Shown piece by piece: positions 53,150-63,412 of a DNA stretch of 64,000 bases. Each line of letters opens with the position of its first letter. The first letter of the stretch is position 1. The stretch spans positions 682,001 through 746,000 of the forward strand of contig OX365940.1 in NCBI GenBank assembly GCA_947243795.1. Reading direction: 5' to 3'. The notes below the pieces were generated by a model. The model saw nothing but the letters and a program-made list of their open reading frames with translations, was not told the origin of the DNA and did no database searches. This stretch comes from Saccharomyces uvarum (lineage: Eukaryota; Ascomycota; Saccharomycetes; Saccharomycetales; Saccharomycetaceae). Both the position numbers and the translations under genes were made by a program.

Positions 53150-54526
53150 ATGATCGTCAAAGCTAGCATGAAGACGGCCCTACCGTTATGCTTCACGCTC
53201 CTGTCATTTTTCAAAGCTACTCATGCCATGGATTTGGACACCACTGATGCAACATCGATTTGTGATGCCACGGCCTTAATACAAGATGGTATGCTAGATT
53301 ACTACGAAGGTACTAGATATGGTGGTGCAGTAGGGATGTTCCAAAATCCCTACTATTGGTGGCACGCAGGTGAAGCGTTTGGTGGCATGGTTGAAAATTG
53401 GTTTCTTTGTCAAAATGAGACATACAAAGTATTATTATATGACGCATTACTCGCACAAACTGGTGCTGATTACGATTATATCCCAGCTAATCAAACAATG
53501 GTTGAAGGTAACGATGATCAAGGTATTTGGGGTATTACTGTTATGGGTGCTGTGGAGAGAAATTTTACAGACCCTGATAACGGTGCCCCAGGTTGGCTCG
53601 CAATGGTACAAGCCGTTTTCAATACTATGTATTCCAGATGGGATTCTGAAAATTGTGGTGGTGGCCTAAGATGGCAAATTTTCACTTGGAACAGTGGGTA
53701 TAATTACAAGAATACCGTTTCAAATGCATGTTTATTTCAAATTGCTGCAAGGCTGGGAAGGTATACTGGTAATACCACATATTTGGATGTTGCGGAACAG
53801 GTTTTTGATTGGTTAGTGGATGTTGGATACGTGGTTCTTAATGATACTGCTAACGTGTATGACGGTGCAGAAATTGACACGAATTGTACCGATATTACTA
53901 AAATCGAATGGACCTATAACCATGGTATTGTTCTTGGTGGTATGGCGTATATGTATAATGCTACTAATGGAACAAGTACATGGAAGACCGGTGTACAACA
54001 GGTTTTGAATGGTGCCGCGTCATATTTTTTCAAAGATGGTATTATGTATGAAAGTGCTTGTCAAGACTATAGCACTTGTAACACGGATCAAAGAACATTT
54101 AAGAGTATTTTTTCGCGTATGCTCGGTCTTACAAGTGTTATGGCTCCTTTCACTAGTGACACTATTGATGCATTGATAAAGACAAGTGCCGAAGCCGCTG
54201 CTAAATCATGTGATGGTGGTACAGATGGACATACATGTGGTTTAGATTGGGAAAAGCAAACAAACGATGGTTACTATGGTCTAGGTGAACAAATGAGTGC
54301 ATTGGAAGTTATTCAAAACCTTTTAATCCATGACAGACCAGCTCCATACAAGGAAGACAATGGTGGTACATCTAAAGGTGATGCCAACGCTGGTATGAAT
54401 TCATCTACAACCAGCGTGCTGCAAAATAATCTGAACATCACAAAGGGTGATCGTGCAGGTGCTGCTATCATCACAGCAGTTATATTAAGTGTTTTAATCG
54501 GTGGTGCCGTCTGGATGTTGTTTTGA
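53150..54526 (+). CDS. DFG5: Dfg5, GPI-anchored GH76 cell-wall protein
   Basis: Dfg5 and its paralog Dcw1 are GPI-anchored putative mannosidase/transglycosylases thought to link GPI proteins to cell-wall glucan; loss of both is lethal in S. cerevisiae. The 458-residue product, the recalled length, has a signal peptide (about 1-26, LSFFKATHA), a GH76 alpha-toroid domain (about 30-400) with the catalytic Asp pair at 122-123 in EGNDDQGIWG, several NxT/S sequons, paired cysteines, and a hydrophobic C-terminal tail (AAIITAVILSVLIGG) for GPI addition. Start ATG at 53150. Codon use is moderately biased. No key residue is missing. Confidence 0.96.
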   Translation: MIVKASMKTALPLCFTLLSFFKATHAMDLDTTDATSICDATALIQDGMLDYYEGTRYGGAVGMFQNPYYWWHAGEAFGGMVENWFLCQNETYKVLLYDALLAQTGADYDYIPANQTMVEGNDDQGIWGITVMGAVERNFTDPDNGAPGWLAMVQAVFNTMYSRWDSENCGGGLRWQIFTWNSGYNYKNTVSNACLFQIAARLGRYTGNTTYLDVAEQVFDWLVDVGYVVLNDTANVYDGAEIDTNCTDITKIEWTYNHGIVLGGMAYMYNATNGTSTWKTGVQQVLNGAASYFFKDGIMYESACQDYSTCNTDQRTFKSIFSRMLGLTSVMAPFTSDTIDALIKTSAEAAAKSCDGGTDGHTCGLDWEKQTNDGYYGLGEQMSALEVIQNLLIHDRPAPYKEDNGGTSKGDANAGMNSSTTSVLQNNLNITKGDRAGAAIITAVILSVLIGGAVWMLF

Positions 54527-54712
54527 TTCATGTCAAACAAACCACAATGACGAAAAAAATTGTTGTATTCTAATTTGGGTTTTATTATTTTTCTTTCAAC
54601 TCTACATGTTCATGTTTTACATAAATACTTCTTCAACATTCGTTAAAGTGCTTTACTAATATAAATGTAGCAATACAGTGGTTCGCTCGTTATCAAAAAC
54701 AAAAACAAAAAT

Positions 54713-54723
54713 AAAAAATAAAA
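54713..54723 (-). terminator. RNA polymerase III terminator of the tRNA gene
   Basis: Read on the minus strand, the tRNA 3' end runs directly into TTTT (54720-54723), then A, then TTTTTT (54713-54718). The second run alone is a strong pol III stop. Confidence 0.75.
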
Positions 54724-54794
54724 GCTCACGATGGGGGTCGAACCCATAATCTTCTGATTAGAAGTCAGACGCGTTGCCATTACGCCACGCAAGC
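54723..54794 (-). tRNA. tR(UCU): tRNA-Arg (anticodon UCU)
   Basis: The minus-strand sequence folds as a tRNA. The acceptor stem pairs GCTTGCG with CGTGAGC, including two G-U pairs. The D-arm region contains the A box TGGCGTAATGG. The anticodon stem TCTGA/TCAGA encloses loop CTTCTAA with anticodon TCT, and the T arm contains the B box GGTTCGACCCC. There is no intron. It is about 200 bases after DFG5. By position it corresponds to the tR(UCU) gene next to DFG5 in S. cerevisiae. The base after position 72 is T where I expect a G or A discriminator, and 1-72 is G-C; see the separate finding. The 5' end at 54794 is set by the acceptor pairing. Confidence 0.93.
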
Positions 54795-55529
54795 TTACTT
54801 TATGTTTTTCTTTTTGGGAATGAGGAGAATATAAACACTAATTTATACATTTTTTTATTCCGTATCAATACGAAACAATGTAAATGCAGCAATAATATGC
54901 TATTACCAGAACCTTCATTTCAGTTTTGTATTATATATACGAATAAATGTATATCCGAGATCACGTATTTAGCAGTGAGCGTCAGTTCCCTTTTTTTATT
55001 TTTATGAACATCCGAACATGGGGATCCTAAAGGTTTTTGAAGGGAGGTATTGTATGATATTGACCATTAAAGTTGTATGATGATCTTTGGGATTCCATTG
55101 TTTCTTAATGTTATAATATTACGTATATAGATTATACTAGATATTCTCCTCATGGATTTAGGAATCCACAAAAAGGAATCTGCCATTTTGCATAATATTA
55201 TAAATGATTCTGTTCCTCTTTTTACATGTTATCATTCATTGACCCTATTACAATATCAATCCTTGCGCTTCAGCTCCCATTAATTTCGATGACAGTTTGA
55301 ATCTTAATTTACTGGTCTTGTAATTTATGTCATCTTTTAACACCGTATATAATAGTAATAGATGGACGATAGTTTAATCTTGTTCCAACATATGACTTTG
55401 TACAGATTAAAATAGTACATGTTTTATGACTTGTAAACGAGATTATGAAGTACATGTTCGCGATAAAGAAGATGGTTAGAGGAAATAAATTAAATTCGAA
55501 TTATGATTCTATATAGGCTCAAAGTCTTT
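54795..55529. other. Intergenic region tRNA-Arg to RNT1
   Basis: This 735-base gap is A/T-rich. Its first 260 bases are tRNA 5' flank without a recognised feature. A solo LTR fills 55058-55390. The last 130 bases are the RNT1 3' end. Confidence 0.7.
55058..55390 (-). mobile_element. Solo LTR of a Ty1/Ty2-type (delta) retrotransposon
   Basis: On the minus strand the element begins TGTTGGAAC and runs about 333 bases, close to the 332-334 of delta LTRs. Large blocks agree with the delta sequence I remember (for example GGATTCCTAAATCC-like and CGCAAGGATTGATA-like segments). The 5-base sequence TATGA flanks it at 55053-55057 and 55391-55395, a target-site duplication. Another TATGA at 55076-55080 leaves the inner boundary slightly uncertain (the element could be 310 bases). 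It lies about 260 bases upstream of a tRNA gene, the normal Ty1-class target zone. There is no internal coding region; the rest was presumably lost by LTR-LTR recombination. Divergence from the remembered delta suggests moderate to old age. Confidence 0.88.
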
Positions 55530-56939
55530 TCAATTTGTATCCGAAAACTTTCTTTTCTTATTCTTATTTGAGGGATCCTTTAGCACAGATTCACTTCTAG
55601 GAATTGCGGCTCTTTGCTTGGCATAGAAATCTAACACTTTTTTGTCACGAAGAGCACTTTCTGCGGCTCTGATACCTGCAATTTTGATGTTTCTTCCCAC
55701 ACCAGTTCCTAGAACGGTGCCGTCACCAACTCTACACTCTACTATGGAATTTGGGTCAATTGCAGTTGGTTTTTTTACAGTAACATAATGTAGACGTAAT
55801 GACGCATAACCAATCAAAGAGTAAAGCTGTCTCTTGGCATTCATGTCAAGTTTGTCCGTCTTTTCCAAGGCAACTTGACTATGAGTAGCCTCCTCGATGA
55901 CCGGTTTGGCCAGTTTTCTTAACCATTTTCTGATTTTAGGCAAATTGTTTCTTGGGTCATCTTCCATCAGACCACCGATGTAGGCTTCAAACACGTCTGC
56001 ATATAGTTTTAGTTTACCATTTTGGAAATTGGAATTCTCATCTTTTAGATCAAAATTCGTTTTAAGTTTCTCATGGAAGTTATACATTATTGCCCATTGC
56101 TTGATCTGCTCGTTGCTAACCAAATTCATCCTTAATGTTGATAACTGACCTTCACTGTAATCCGGAAACTTATTATAAATAATTAATGTCATAACAGAAT
56201 TCAAAATTGAATCACCCAAGAATTCTAGTCTTTCGTTATGTGCATTGATCATTTCTGATCCAGACAGGTATACTTTATCTTTTATGGTAGATTTGTGAAT
56301 GAACACTCTTGCCTTGATTGCTAAATCTTGAATCTCTGGTAATTTGGGAGGCCATTTTGTTGTCTTCGTGATATCCCCTGTCTTTGTTGGGTCGTAACTA
56401 TCTTCACCTTCGTCTTCCTCTTCCTCATCTTCCTTCCCATTCAAATTTTCGTATACATTTATATCGATTTTGTCCTTTTTCTCTTTTTTGATTTGTTCTA
56501 ACTTTTCCATATCGGATTTATTGATTTCTTGTAAGATGGGTTGCTTGTGTTCAATATCGAACACGTTTTCATAATCACTGATCTCTCTAAGAATAGGGTC
56601 TTTTTTAAGATCATGCAGCGTTTTCAACTCAGCGGCTAATTTGAGTTGGTAACGTGACAGAGAGGGAAGTATCTGAACTGGCACTTTATCTTGATTATCT
56701 ACGGCTTCATTATAAGTCACTAAATTTGGCGAAAGTTCAATTATTTTGTTATAAGACTCCACCAGTTTTGTCACGGCATGCTCCAATTGGATGACTTCGA
56801 GGTAGTCGTAATCGGTCGTCCTGGATTGATCTTCCAATCCATTTTTTATACAGGTTTCCTTTAGTTGTTGTGAACTAGCACCCTTTTTCAACTTACTCTC
56901 AATTTGAGTTTTCTTTTTACCTTTCACCTTTTCGCTCAT
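55530..56939 (-). CDS. RNT1: Rnt1, RNase III
   Basis: Rnt1 is the yeast RNase III, cutting AGNN-capped hairpins in pre-rRNA 3' ETS, snRNAs, snoRNAs and some mRNAs. The 469-residue product has an N-terminal dimerisation and helical domain (about 40-165), an acidic run (about 170-180), the nuclease domain (about 200-340) with the signature [12 protein letters not shown] (235-246) and the second metal site in DVFEAYIGG, then a C-terminal dsRNA-binding domain (about 365-445; [23 protein letters not shown]) and a basic tail (KNKKRKFSD) serving as a nuclear signal. Start ATG at 56937-56939. It is two residues shorter than recalled for S. cerevisiae. Confidence 0.97.
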   Translation of the reverse strand: MSEKVKGKKKTQIESKLKKGASSQQLKETCIKNGLEDQSRTTDYDYLEVIQLEHAVTKLVESYNKIIELSPNLVTYNEAVDNQDKVPVQILPSLSRYQLKLAAELKTLHDLKKDPILREISDYENVFDIEHKQPILQEINKSDMEKLEQIKKEKKDKIDINVYENLNGKEDEEEEDEGEDSYDPTKTGDITKTTKWPPKLPEIQDLAIKARVFIHKSTIKDKVYLSGSEMINAHNERLEFLGDSILNSVMTLIIYNKFPDYSEGQLSTLRMNLVSNEQIKQWAIMYNFHEKLKTNFDLKDENSNFQNGKLKLYADVFEAYIGGLMEDDPRNNLPKIRKWLRKLAKPVIEEATHSQVALEKTDKLDMNAKRQLYSLIGYASLRLHYVTVKKPTAIDPNSIVECRVGDGTVLGTGVGRNIKIAGIRAAESALRDKKVLDFYAKQRAAIPRSESVLKDPSNKNKKRKFSDTN

Positions 56940-57198
56940 TATTAATAAAGCTGGTGCTGATATACTTTATTCTATATGTGCATCTACTCGTCTGACACAA
57001 ATTAAATTGTTTTGTTTTGCTTACAGATTAATATGCTGTTTAGATAAATTTTGCGATGAGCTCTTGAAAAATTTCCATATGTTTAGGGCCGCATTAAGAA
57101 ATTGAAAAAAGAAAATAATCTCGTTTATCATAGATGGCAGCGAAAAAAAAACCATATGCAAAAGTGGGATAATAAAGTACCTATGGAATATTTAACGT

Positions 57199-58518
57199 CT
57201 ATTTCAATATAGTATATAATTGCTTTTCTAATGGCTCTTCTTTGTTTTCCACTTTTTCTTCCTCTAAGGTTATCTCTTCAGATATGTCTTTCTGAACGTA
57301 TTCCGGTTTATTCTCTGATTCATCATTAACATCTCCATCTTGTAATTCTTTTTCCACTGTATCTACCTCTTCATTGCCCTTTGTGGCTTCAAATTCAGGA
57401 GTTTCAAACGAAATCAAAGCACCGAAATATTTCCTGGTTTGGTTTTTGGCCCTCGATTGACCATGGGGAATAATTTTCCCATAAACATCGCCGTTTAAGT
57501 TCGTTATGTCCCAATTTAAGCCTGCAATTTTGAAACCAGGGTACCCTGTGGGCAATCCAAGGTCTTTCATCTTCATACACCATGGTGGTAACTGCCCTTC
57601 GGGCAGGTTCATAATCTTGCGAAGTTCTTGACTGATTCTCCCAGGCCTCTTGCGATTAACCATTCTTCTCCATTTCGTTTCCTCAAAAAGATTCCTGTTT
57701 TCGTAATAAACATCACCGAAAGGTAGCAAGTTATCAGGTTTCCAGTTGGCTCCCGTTTTGAAAAATACATCATGTAATTTCTTGTAGTCCAAGTCTAGGG
57801 TGCCCATTTTCGGTTGGACTCGAGCTCTTGACGCTTCCTTCAGAGATTTTTCGTCTTGAGCATCCGGTCCACTTTGCGGGAGCGTTGATCTCATCTGCTC
57901 TATATTTGTCTTCTTGATAATATCGGGCAATTCAAAAGGCTTTTTACCCAGTAAAGAACGGCCAGAAAGATATTCCTTTTTGGATTGCCAGTGATTAGGC
58001 ACAGGGATCACGTTTTTGGTGCATTTGATGGAAGCCAGCAAGACTGGATAGTTTGCGTCACAGTCGTACCACTCTATAATCTGAGGATAAGGTACTTGGC
58101 TTTTCAACTCTGAGAGGGAAGGTTTTTCCATTTTCCTACGCTTTCTTGTCGAAAAATGCTCTTCGCCGTCATCTAGAGACACATCTTCCAATTCGCGTTC
58201 GGCAGTAGGACTTGTGTCCATGACGTGTCCCGCCTTTACTGCAACAACTATATCATCCTTCTGTTTTCTAGCTTCCTTTGGCACAGCTTCATGCGCCTGC
58301 ACTCGAAACCGTCGTAATACATCCTTAAAATGCTCTTCTAGCTTCTCATCCACAAGTTTGTTTGTTACTCTCTTCTTGGTAGCCAACTCAACGCTCTCCT
58401 TGCTTTGTTTGAGCCTTCTTGCTTCAATCATGGCGGCGATATCAGCTTTACTATTTACCGCAGACACATTTTTACTTTGTCTTGTTCCGCAACGTTTCCT
58501 AGATTTGGTCCTGGCCAT
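57199..58518 (-). CDS. CUS1: Cus1, SF3b subunit (SAP145/SF3B2 homolog)
   Basis: Cus1 is a U2 snRNP SF3b protein that helps the snRNP join the branch site. The 439-residue product begins MARTKSRKRCGTRQSKN at ATG 58516-58518. It has a basic coiled N-terminus, then the DUF382 region (about 150-280; VPYPQIIEWYDCDANYPVLLASIK, IPVPNHWQSKKEYLSGRSLLGKKPFELP), a PSP proline-rich domain (about 300-350; PGRISQELRKIMNLPEGQLPPWCMKM then GLPTGYPGFKIAGLNW) and an acidic C-terminal tail. Length is about three residues over what I recall. It diverges from YHM2. Confidence 0.96.
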   Translation of the reverse strand: MARTKSRKRCGTRQSKNVSAVNSKADIAAMIEARRLKQSKESVELATKKRVTNKLVDEKLEEHFKDVLRRFRVQAHEAVPKEARKQKDDIVVAVKAGHVMDTSPTAERELEDVSLDDGEEHFSTRKRRKMEKPSLSELKSQVPYPQIIEWYDCDANYPVLLASIKCTKNVIPVPNHWQSKKEYLSGRSLLGKKPFELPDIIKKTNIEQMRSTLPQSGPDAQDEKSLKEASRARVQPKMGTLDLDYKKLHDVFFKTGANWKPDNLLPFGDVYYENRNLFEETKWRRMVNRKRPGRISQELRKIMNLPEGQLPPWCMKMKDLGLPTGYPGFKIAGLNWDITNLNGDVYGKIIPHGQSRAKNQTRKYFGALISFETPEFEATKGNEEVDTVEKELQDGDVNDESENKPEYVQKDISEEITLEEEKVENKEEPLEKQLYTILK

Positions 58519-59245
58519 GTCGCCACTGTCTCGTATAAAGCTGCTGCGCTTAATCGTGGTTGGAGACTCTACTTAACCCTATCACCAAGTAATATCCATT
58601 CCAGCCAATGTTACTATTTTCAACTTTCTATTACAAATTAGGGTTTCCGGTACTGTAATTAACACCTAACAATATAGTTCATATTTCGCTGGTACCCTGA
58701 TCAATGCTTTGACGGTGCCCTACAGTTTTTTCAGTACAGCCCTAGGTCAGGTTCTTCGGCAAATTCCGCTGCAAAATCGCGAAGTTCATGACTTTTTCAC
58801 CCAAAAGGTAGCAATCGCGACTGATAAAGATCATGCAAAAAAAAGATGATTGGCTACATGCACAGGGCAGCAACATGAGCCATGCTCTGCACTCACGCAT
58901 TACTTTCCTCCATTGCCATTGTGTAAAAATTTAGTATAAGACATCGCGGAAGGAAAAAAAAAAAGTACTACCCTCTTGCATTTACATATCTTGTATATTT
59001 AGTGAAAAGCTTTTATATAGTTCGAGAAATTTACGAAATTTTCAAGTACATTCAAGTCAGTTCTTTAGCGATACCTTACGTTTGAATTTTGAAAAAGTCA
59101 GAAATTGCCTATTTTGGAGTTATCGTTTCGACCCGTTTACGATATATATTTTACATTCATTGAAATAAAAACAGCATTGCTTCAGTCCTTTATATAAGCG
59201 AACTGTACAAATAAAGACAAGAATAATCACAACGTTACCATTACT
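58519..59245. other. Divergent intergenic region CUS1-YHM2
   Basis: This 727-base shared promoter region contains a CCAAT-type box (TGATTGG, 58847-58853) about 395 bases upstream of YHM2, an imperfect inverted repeat around 58859-58892 (TGCACAGGGCA ... TGCTCTGCA), A-rich tracts (58836-58844 and 58950-58965) and a TATA box near YHM2. No ORF or RNA gene is evident. Confidence 0.6.
59191..59198 (+). promoter_or_regulatory. TATA box, YHM2
   Basis: TATATAAG fits TATAWAWR exactly and lies 48-55 bases upstream of the YHM2 ATG, within the permitted though near side of the yeast range. Confidence 0.55.
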
Positions 59246-60181
59246 ATGTCATCTACTACTACAGCAAACGTAATAGAGAAGAAACCAGTCTCATTTTCTA
59301 ATATTCTTCTGGGTGCATGTTTGAACCTGTCAGAGGTCACTACATTGGGTCAGCCTTTAGAGGTTGTCAAGACCACCATGGCTGCCAACAGAAACTTGAC
59401 ATTTTTGGAGTCTGTCAAGCATGTTTGGTCAAGAGGTGGTATCCTGGGTTACTACCAGGGTTTGATTCCATGGGCATGGATCGAAGCTTCCACTAAAGGT
59501 GCTGTGCTATTGTTCGTTTCGGCAGAGGCTGAATACCGTTTTAAAAGTTTAGGGCTGGGCAACTTTGCATCGGGTATAATGGGTGGTGTCACAGGTGGTG
59601 TCACTCAAGCTTACTTGACCATGGGGTTCTGTACTTGTATGAAGACTGTGGAAATTACAAGACACAAATCCGCCAATGCCGGTGGTGTCCCACAATCTTC
59701 TTGGAGTGTGTTCAAGACTATTTACCAAAAGGAAGGTATCAGAGGTATCAATAAGGGTGTCAATGCCGTTGCCATCAGACAAATGACCAATTGGGGGTCT
59801 CGTTTCGGTTTATCCAGATTAGTGGAAGACGGTATCAGGAAAGCAACCGGGAAGACCGGTAAGGATGATAAGTTAAGCGCATTGGAAAAGATTGGTGCCA
59901 GTGCCGTAGGTGGTGGTTTAAGTGCTTGGAATCAACCAATTGAAGTCATCAGAGTCGAAATGCAATCTAAGAAGGAAGATCCAAATAGACCAAAGAACTT
60001 AACTGTTGGTAAAACATTCAGATACATTTATCAATCTAATGGTTTGAAGGGTCTATACCGTGGTGTTACCCCAAGAATTGGTTTAGGTATCTGGCAAACA
60101 GTTTTCATGGTCGGGTTCGGTGATATGGCAAAGGAATTCGTCGCTAGAATGACAGGTGAAACCCCAGTTGCAAAGCATTAG
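59246..60181 (+). CDS. YHM2: Yhm2, mitochondrial citrate/oxoglutarate carrier
   Basis: Yhm2 exchanges citrate for 2-oxoglutarate across the inner mitochondrial membrane, feeding a cytosolic NADPH shuttle, and is also found bound to mitochondrial DNA. The 311-residue product is a mitochondrial carrier with three repeats of about 100 residues and six membrane segments. Carrier signatures are clear in repeats one (QPLEVVKTTM) and three (QPIEVIRVEM) and degenerate in repeat two (CTCMKTVEITRHK). Codon use is strongly biased, suggesting high expression. Start ATG at 59246 (MSSTTTANVIEKK); the variable N-terminus is three residues shorter than recalled. Confidence 0.96.
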   Translation: MSSTTTANVIEKKPVSFSNILLGACLNLSEVTTLGQPLEVVKTTMAANRNLTFLESVKHVWSRGGILGYYQGLIPWAWIEASTKGAVLLFVSAEAEYRFKSLGLGNFASGIMGGVTGGVTQAYLTMGFCTCMKTVEITRHKSANAGGVPQSSWSVFKTIYQKEGIRGINKGVNAVAIRQMTNWGSRFGLSRLVEDGIRKATGKTGKDDKLSALEKIGASAVGGGLSAWNQPIEVIRVEMQSKKEDPNRPKNLTVGKTFRYIYQSNGLKGLYRGVTPRIGLGIWQTVFMVGFGDMAKEFVARMTGETPVAKH

Positions 60182-60484
60182 TGCGTGTTGTATTTTACGT
60201 TATTTCTCTTTTTGTTTAATTACTTTAATCAGTCATTTCGAATTCTATGTCAGTTTCTAGATGATTCTTCTTTGCTCCATATCCATTATCATTACACTAC
60301 AGTTTTCAGCCATTTTCTTCTACGTGTATATTTTTATAGATTTTTATACTACATACCTGTTTTCTTGCCCTTCATGAAATGTTAAAAATTATTAAATTCT
60401 ACAGAATTGATAATACATAAAAATAAACTATTAAAAGTATTAGTAAAAAACTATTTTATATCTTAAAATTTAAATATGCACAGT
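60182..60484. other. Convergent intergenic region YHM2-RPL20A
   Basis: This 303-base gap is T-rich then A/T-rich and holds only the 3' ends of two highly expressed genes. A near-match to the ARS consensus (TTTTACGTTAT, 10 of 11) is at about 60193-60203. I see nothing else. Confidence 0.55.
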
Positions 60485-61457
<973 letters not shown>

Positions 61458-62077
61458 TTTTCCGCACTGTTTTTCCTTAAAAGACTTGAGGAACTGAATA
61501 ATGATTTTAAAATTGTTGAAATTCTTTAACCTCAATCTTTAAATTGAAATTTGGCGATACCTTGCCACGGTGTGATTTGGGTGCACAGGGGAGCAAACCG
61601 ACGCCTAGGCCTACCAGGTAAGTGATATGAGTCGACCCAGTGGACTCAGTAAATAGTAGGACAGAGTCTAGAAGGAAGTTCCCACTAGAGCGGGGGCACT
61701 CTGGGCTTGTGATACTTTGCAGGATTGGGCCTAGCTTTGTTTACTGCAGCACAGGCCGAGACGCAAAATACTCTGAAAAAAAAGCATTAGAAAAATCAAA
61801 AAGGGCTTCTCTCGGTGTTGGTAATTAAAAGTGTTTGGGTTTTCAGTCTCATATTTTAGAAATTTCAAACCCCCTTCTGATGTACTTAAGTACAGCTCGC
61901 TTAAAACCATTGCCAAAAGATAGTATAAAAGTATTGCTTGATGCAACTCTTGCTATGAAAAGACTATTTTTTTCCATATGTTTAAGAATAAATAATGTAA
62001 ATAGTATATAGTTTGTGTTTTTCGCAGCACTTTCACAATATAAATGTTCCGGCACCTTCAATTAATATGTATCCTTA
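61458..62077. other. Intergenic region RPL20A promoter and ZRC1 3' end
   Basis: This 620-base gap includes the RPL20A leader and promoter. It has a GC-richer stretch (about 61560-61720), a poly-A run at about 61777-61784 (a T tract on the gene strand) and a Rap1-like match beyond it. The ZRC1 3' end occupies the last 100 bases or so. Confidence 0.6.
61831..61842 (-). promoter_or_regulatory. Rap1-like site, RPL20A promoter
   Basis: On the minus strand AAACCCAAACAC matches 10 of 12 positions of the Rap1 consensus ACACCCRYACAY. It lies about 375 bases upstream of the proposed start base, and a T tract (plus 61777-61784) sits between it and the gene, the usual layout in ribosomal protein promoters. 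Confidence 0.5.
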
Positions 62078-63412
62078 TTATAGGCAATTAGAAGTATTAC
62101 AGTTGACAGCATCGTCGACAATACAATTGGATGATGCTGTGGTGGCACCATAGGCAGTAGGGGAACGCTTCTTATCGCGTTCAGAGTTTCCGCTGTTCTC
62201 CAAGGCTTCTTGAGATGATGAAGGGGAAGGTTCTGTACCGCCGGCTATGATGGAAAATCTTCTACGGATATCCTCGTTGACGTCTCCAGAAACAAATTCT
62301 GGTTGAACCGTGGCAGAATGAATACCATGTTGATGGAAGATTTTTCTTATCAATTTCGCGGAGCTAATGAATTTATCAGGTGTGCAGTCAATCTGAACAT
62401 GAATGGATGCAATGTATATGGACTCGGTCAGATTCCAGATATGGAAATCATGGACCGCAACAACACCAGGTACTGCCAAAATCTCTCTTTGAACTTGATC
62501 AGCAGAAATTGTAGATGGGGTAGCTTGTAGTAAAATTCTTGAAGCTCTACGTGATAAGGGCAAAGCTGAAGAGAAAATAATAATGGTGATAAGCAAAGAG
62601 ACAATCGGATCCGAATAAAATCTCCAGGAGTATTCCGTTTTCCAAATGAACAAAGCTGCTGCAATGACACCGATGTTACCCAACGCGTCACCCACAACAT
62701 GTAAAAAGACACCGTGCATATTTAATGAACGTTGGTTGCTTTTCTTCGATCCGTTATTGTGACCATGATCGTCATGGTGCAATAAAGGTTGGCTTTCGTT
62801 GGATAGTCTGTTTACTACTGATTGGGGAAGGACTTCTCTGATGTCTTCTGATGGGCCAGGACTTGAAATAGCATCTTCATCGATGGAAAAACTCTCGTTT
62901 GGAAGAGATGCATGGGAATGGGAATGAGTGGCATTCGACTCTATGTCCAGATCGCTATTTCCGCCTACGACGGAGCCATGAGAATGCGAGTGCAAACTGT
63001 CACTGCCATGGTCGTGGAACAAAAACAAACCCGCAATGTTGGAGATTAAACCTGCCACACCAACGTACAGAACCAACTTTGGGTTCTGAATTTCTTGAGG
63101 TTCAAGCAATCTTTGCAAAGCTTCAATCATAATGGAAAAGCACAAGGCAATAAGGAAAACAGCGTTGATTAAGGCACCCAAAATTTCAGCTCTTTTCCAG
63201 CCGTAAGTGTACTTAGCATCGGGACCCCTGTTTTTGGCCACGTCCACTGCCCAAAGTGCCACTAAAAGAGAAATAATATCATTTAGCATGTGGAACGAAT
63301 CGGCAATCAAAGCCAACGAATGTGACATGTAACCAATGGTCAGTTCCAACAGGAAAAAGACCGTGTCTAAGGTCAAAAGAGAAATAATTCTCAATTCTTT
63401 ACCGGTAATCAT
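62078..63412 (-). CDS. ZRC1: Zrc1, vacuolar zinc transporter (cation diffusion facilitator)
   Basis: Zrc1 is a Zn2+/H+ antiporter that loads zinc into the vacuole and gives zinc and cadmium resistance. The 444-residue product has six membrane segments (four in about 8-140, two in about 235-300), the transport-site His/Asp motifs in TM2 (ADSFHMLND) and TM5 (HVVGDALGN), a long His-rich cytosolic loop (about 143-225; HDHGSDSLHSHSHG, HSHSHAS, HHDDHGHNNG) that senses zinc, and a CDF C-terminal domain (about 310-395). I start at ATG 63410-63412 (MITGKELRIISL), the known N-terminus; the open sequence above it has no ATG in the conserved register. A Zap1-type element lies upstream. Confidence 0.97.
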   Translation of the reverse strand: MITGKELRIISLLTLDTVFFLLELTIGYMSHSLALIADSFHMLNDIISLLVALWAVDVAKNRGPDAKYTYGWKRAEILGALINAVFLIALCFSIMIEALQRLLEPQEIQNPKLVLYVGVAGLISNIAGLFLFHDHGSDSLHSHSHGSVVGGNSDLDIESNATHSHSHASLPNESFSIDEDAISSPGPSEDIREVLPQSVVNRLSNESQPLLHHDDHGHNNGSKKSNQRSLNMHGVFLHVVGDALGNIGVIAAALFIWKTEYSWRFYSDPIVSLLITIIIFSSALPLSRRASRILLQATPSTISADQVQREILAVPGVVAVHDFHIWNLTESIYIASIHVQIDCTPDKFISSAKLIRKIFHQHGIHSATVQPEFVSGDVNEDIRRRFSIIAGGTEPSPSSSQEALENSGNSERDKKRSPTAYGATTASSNCIVDDAVNCNTSNCL

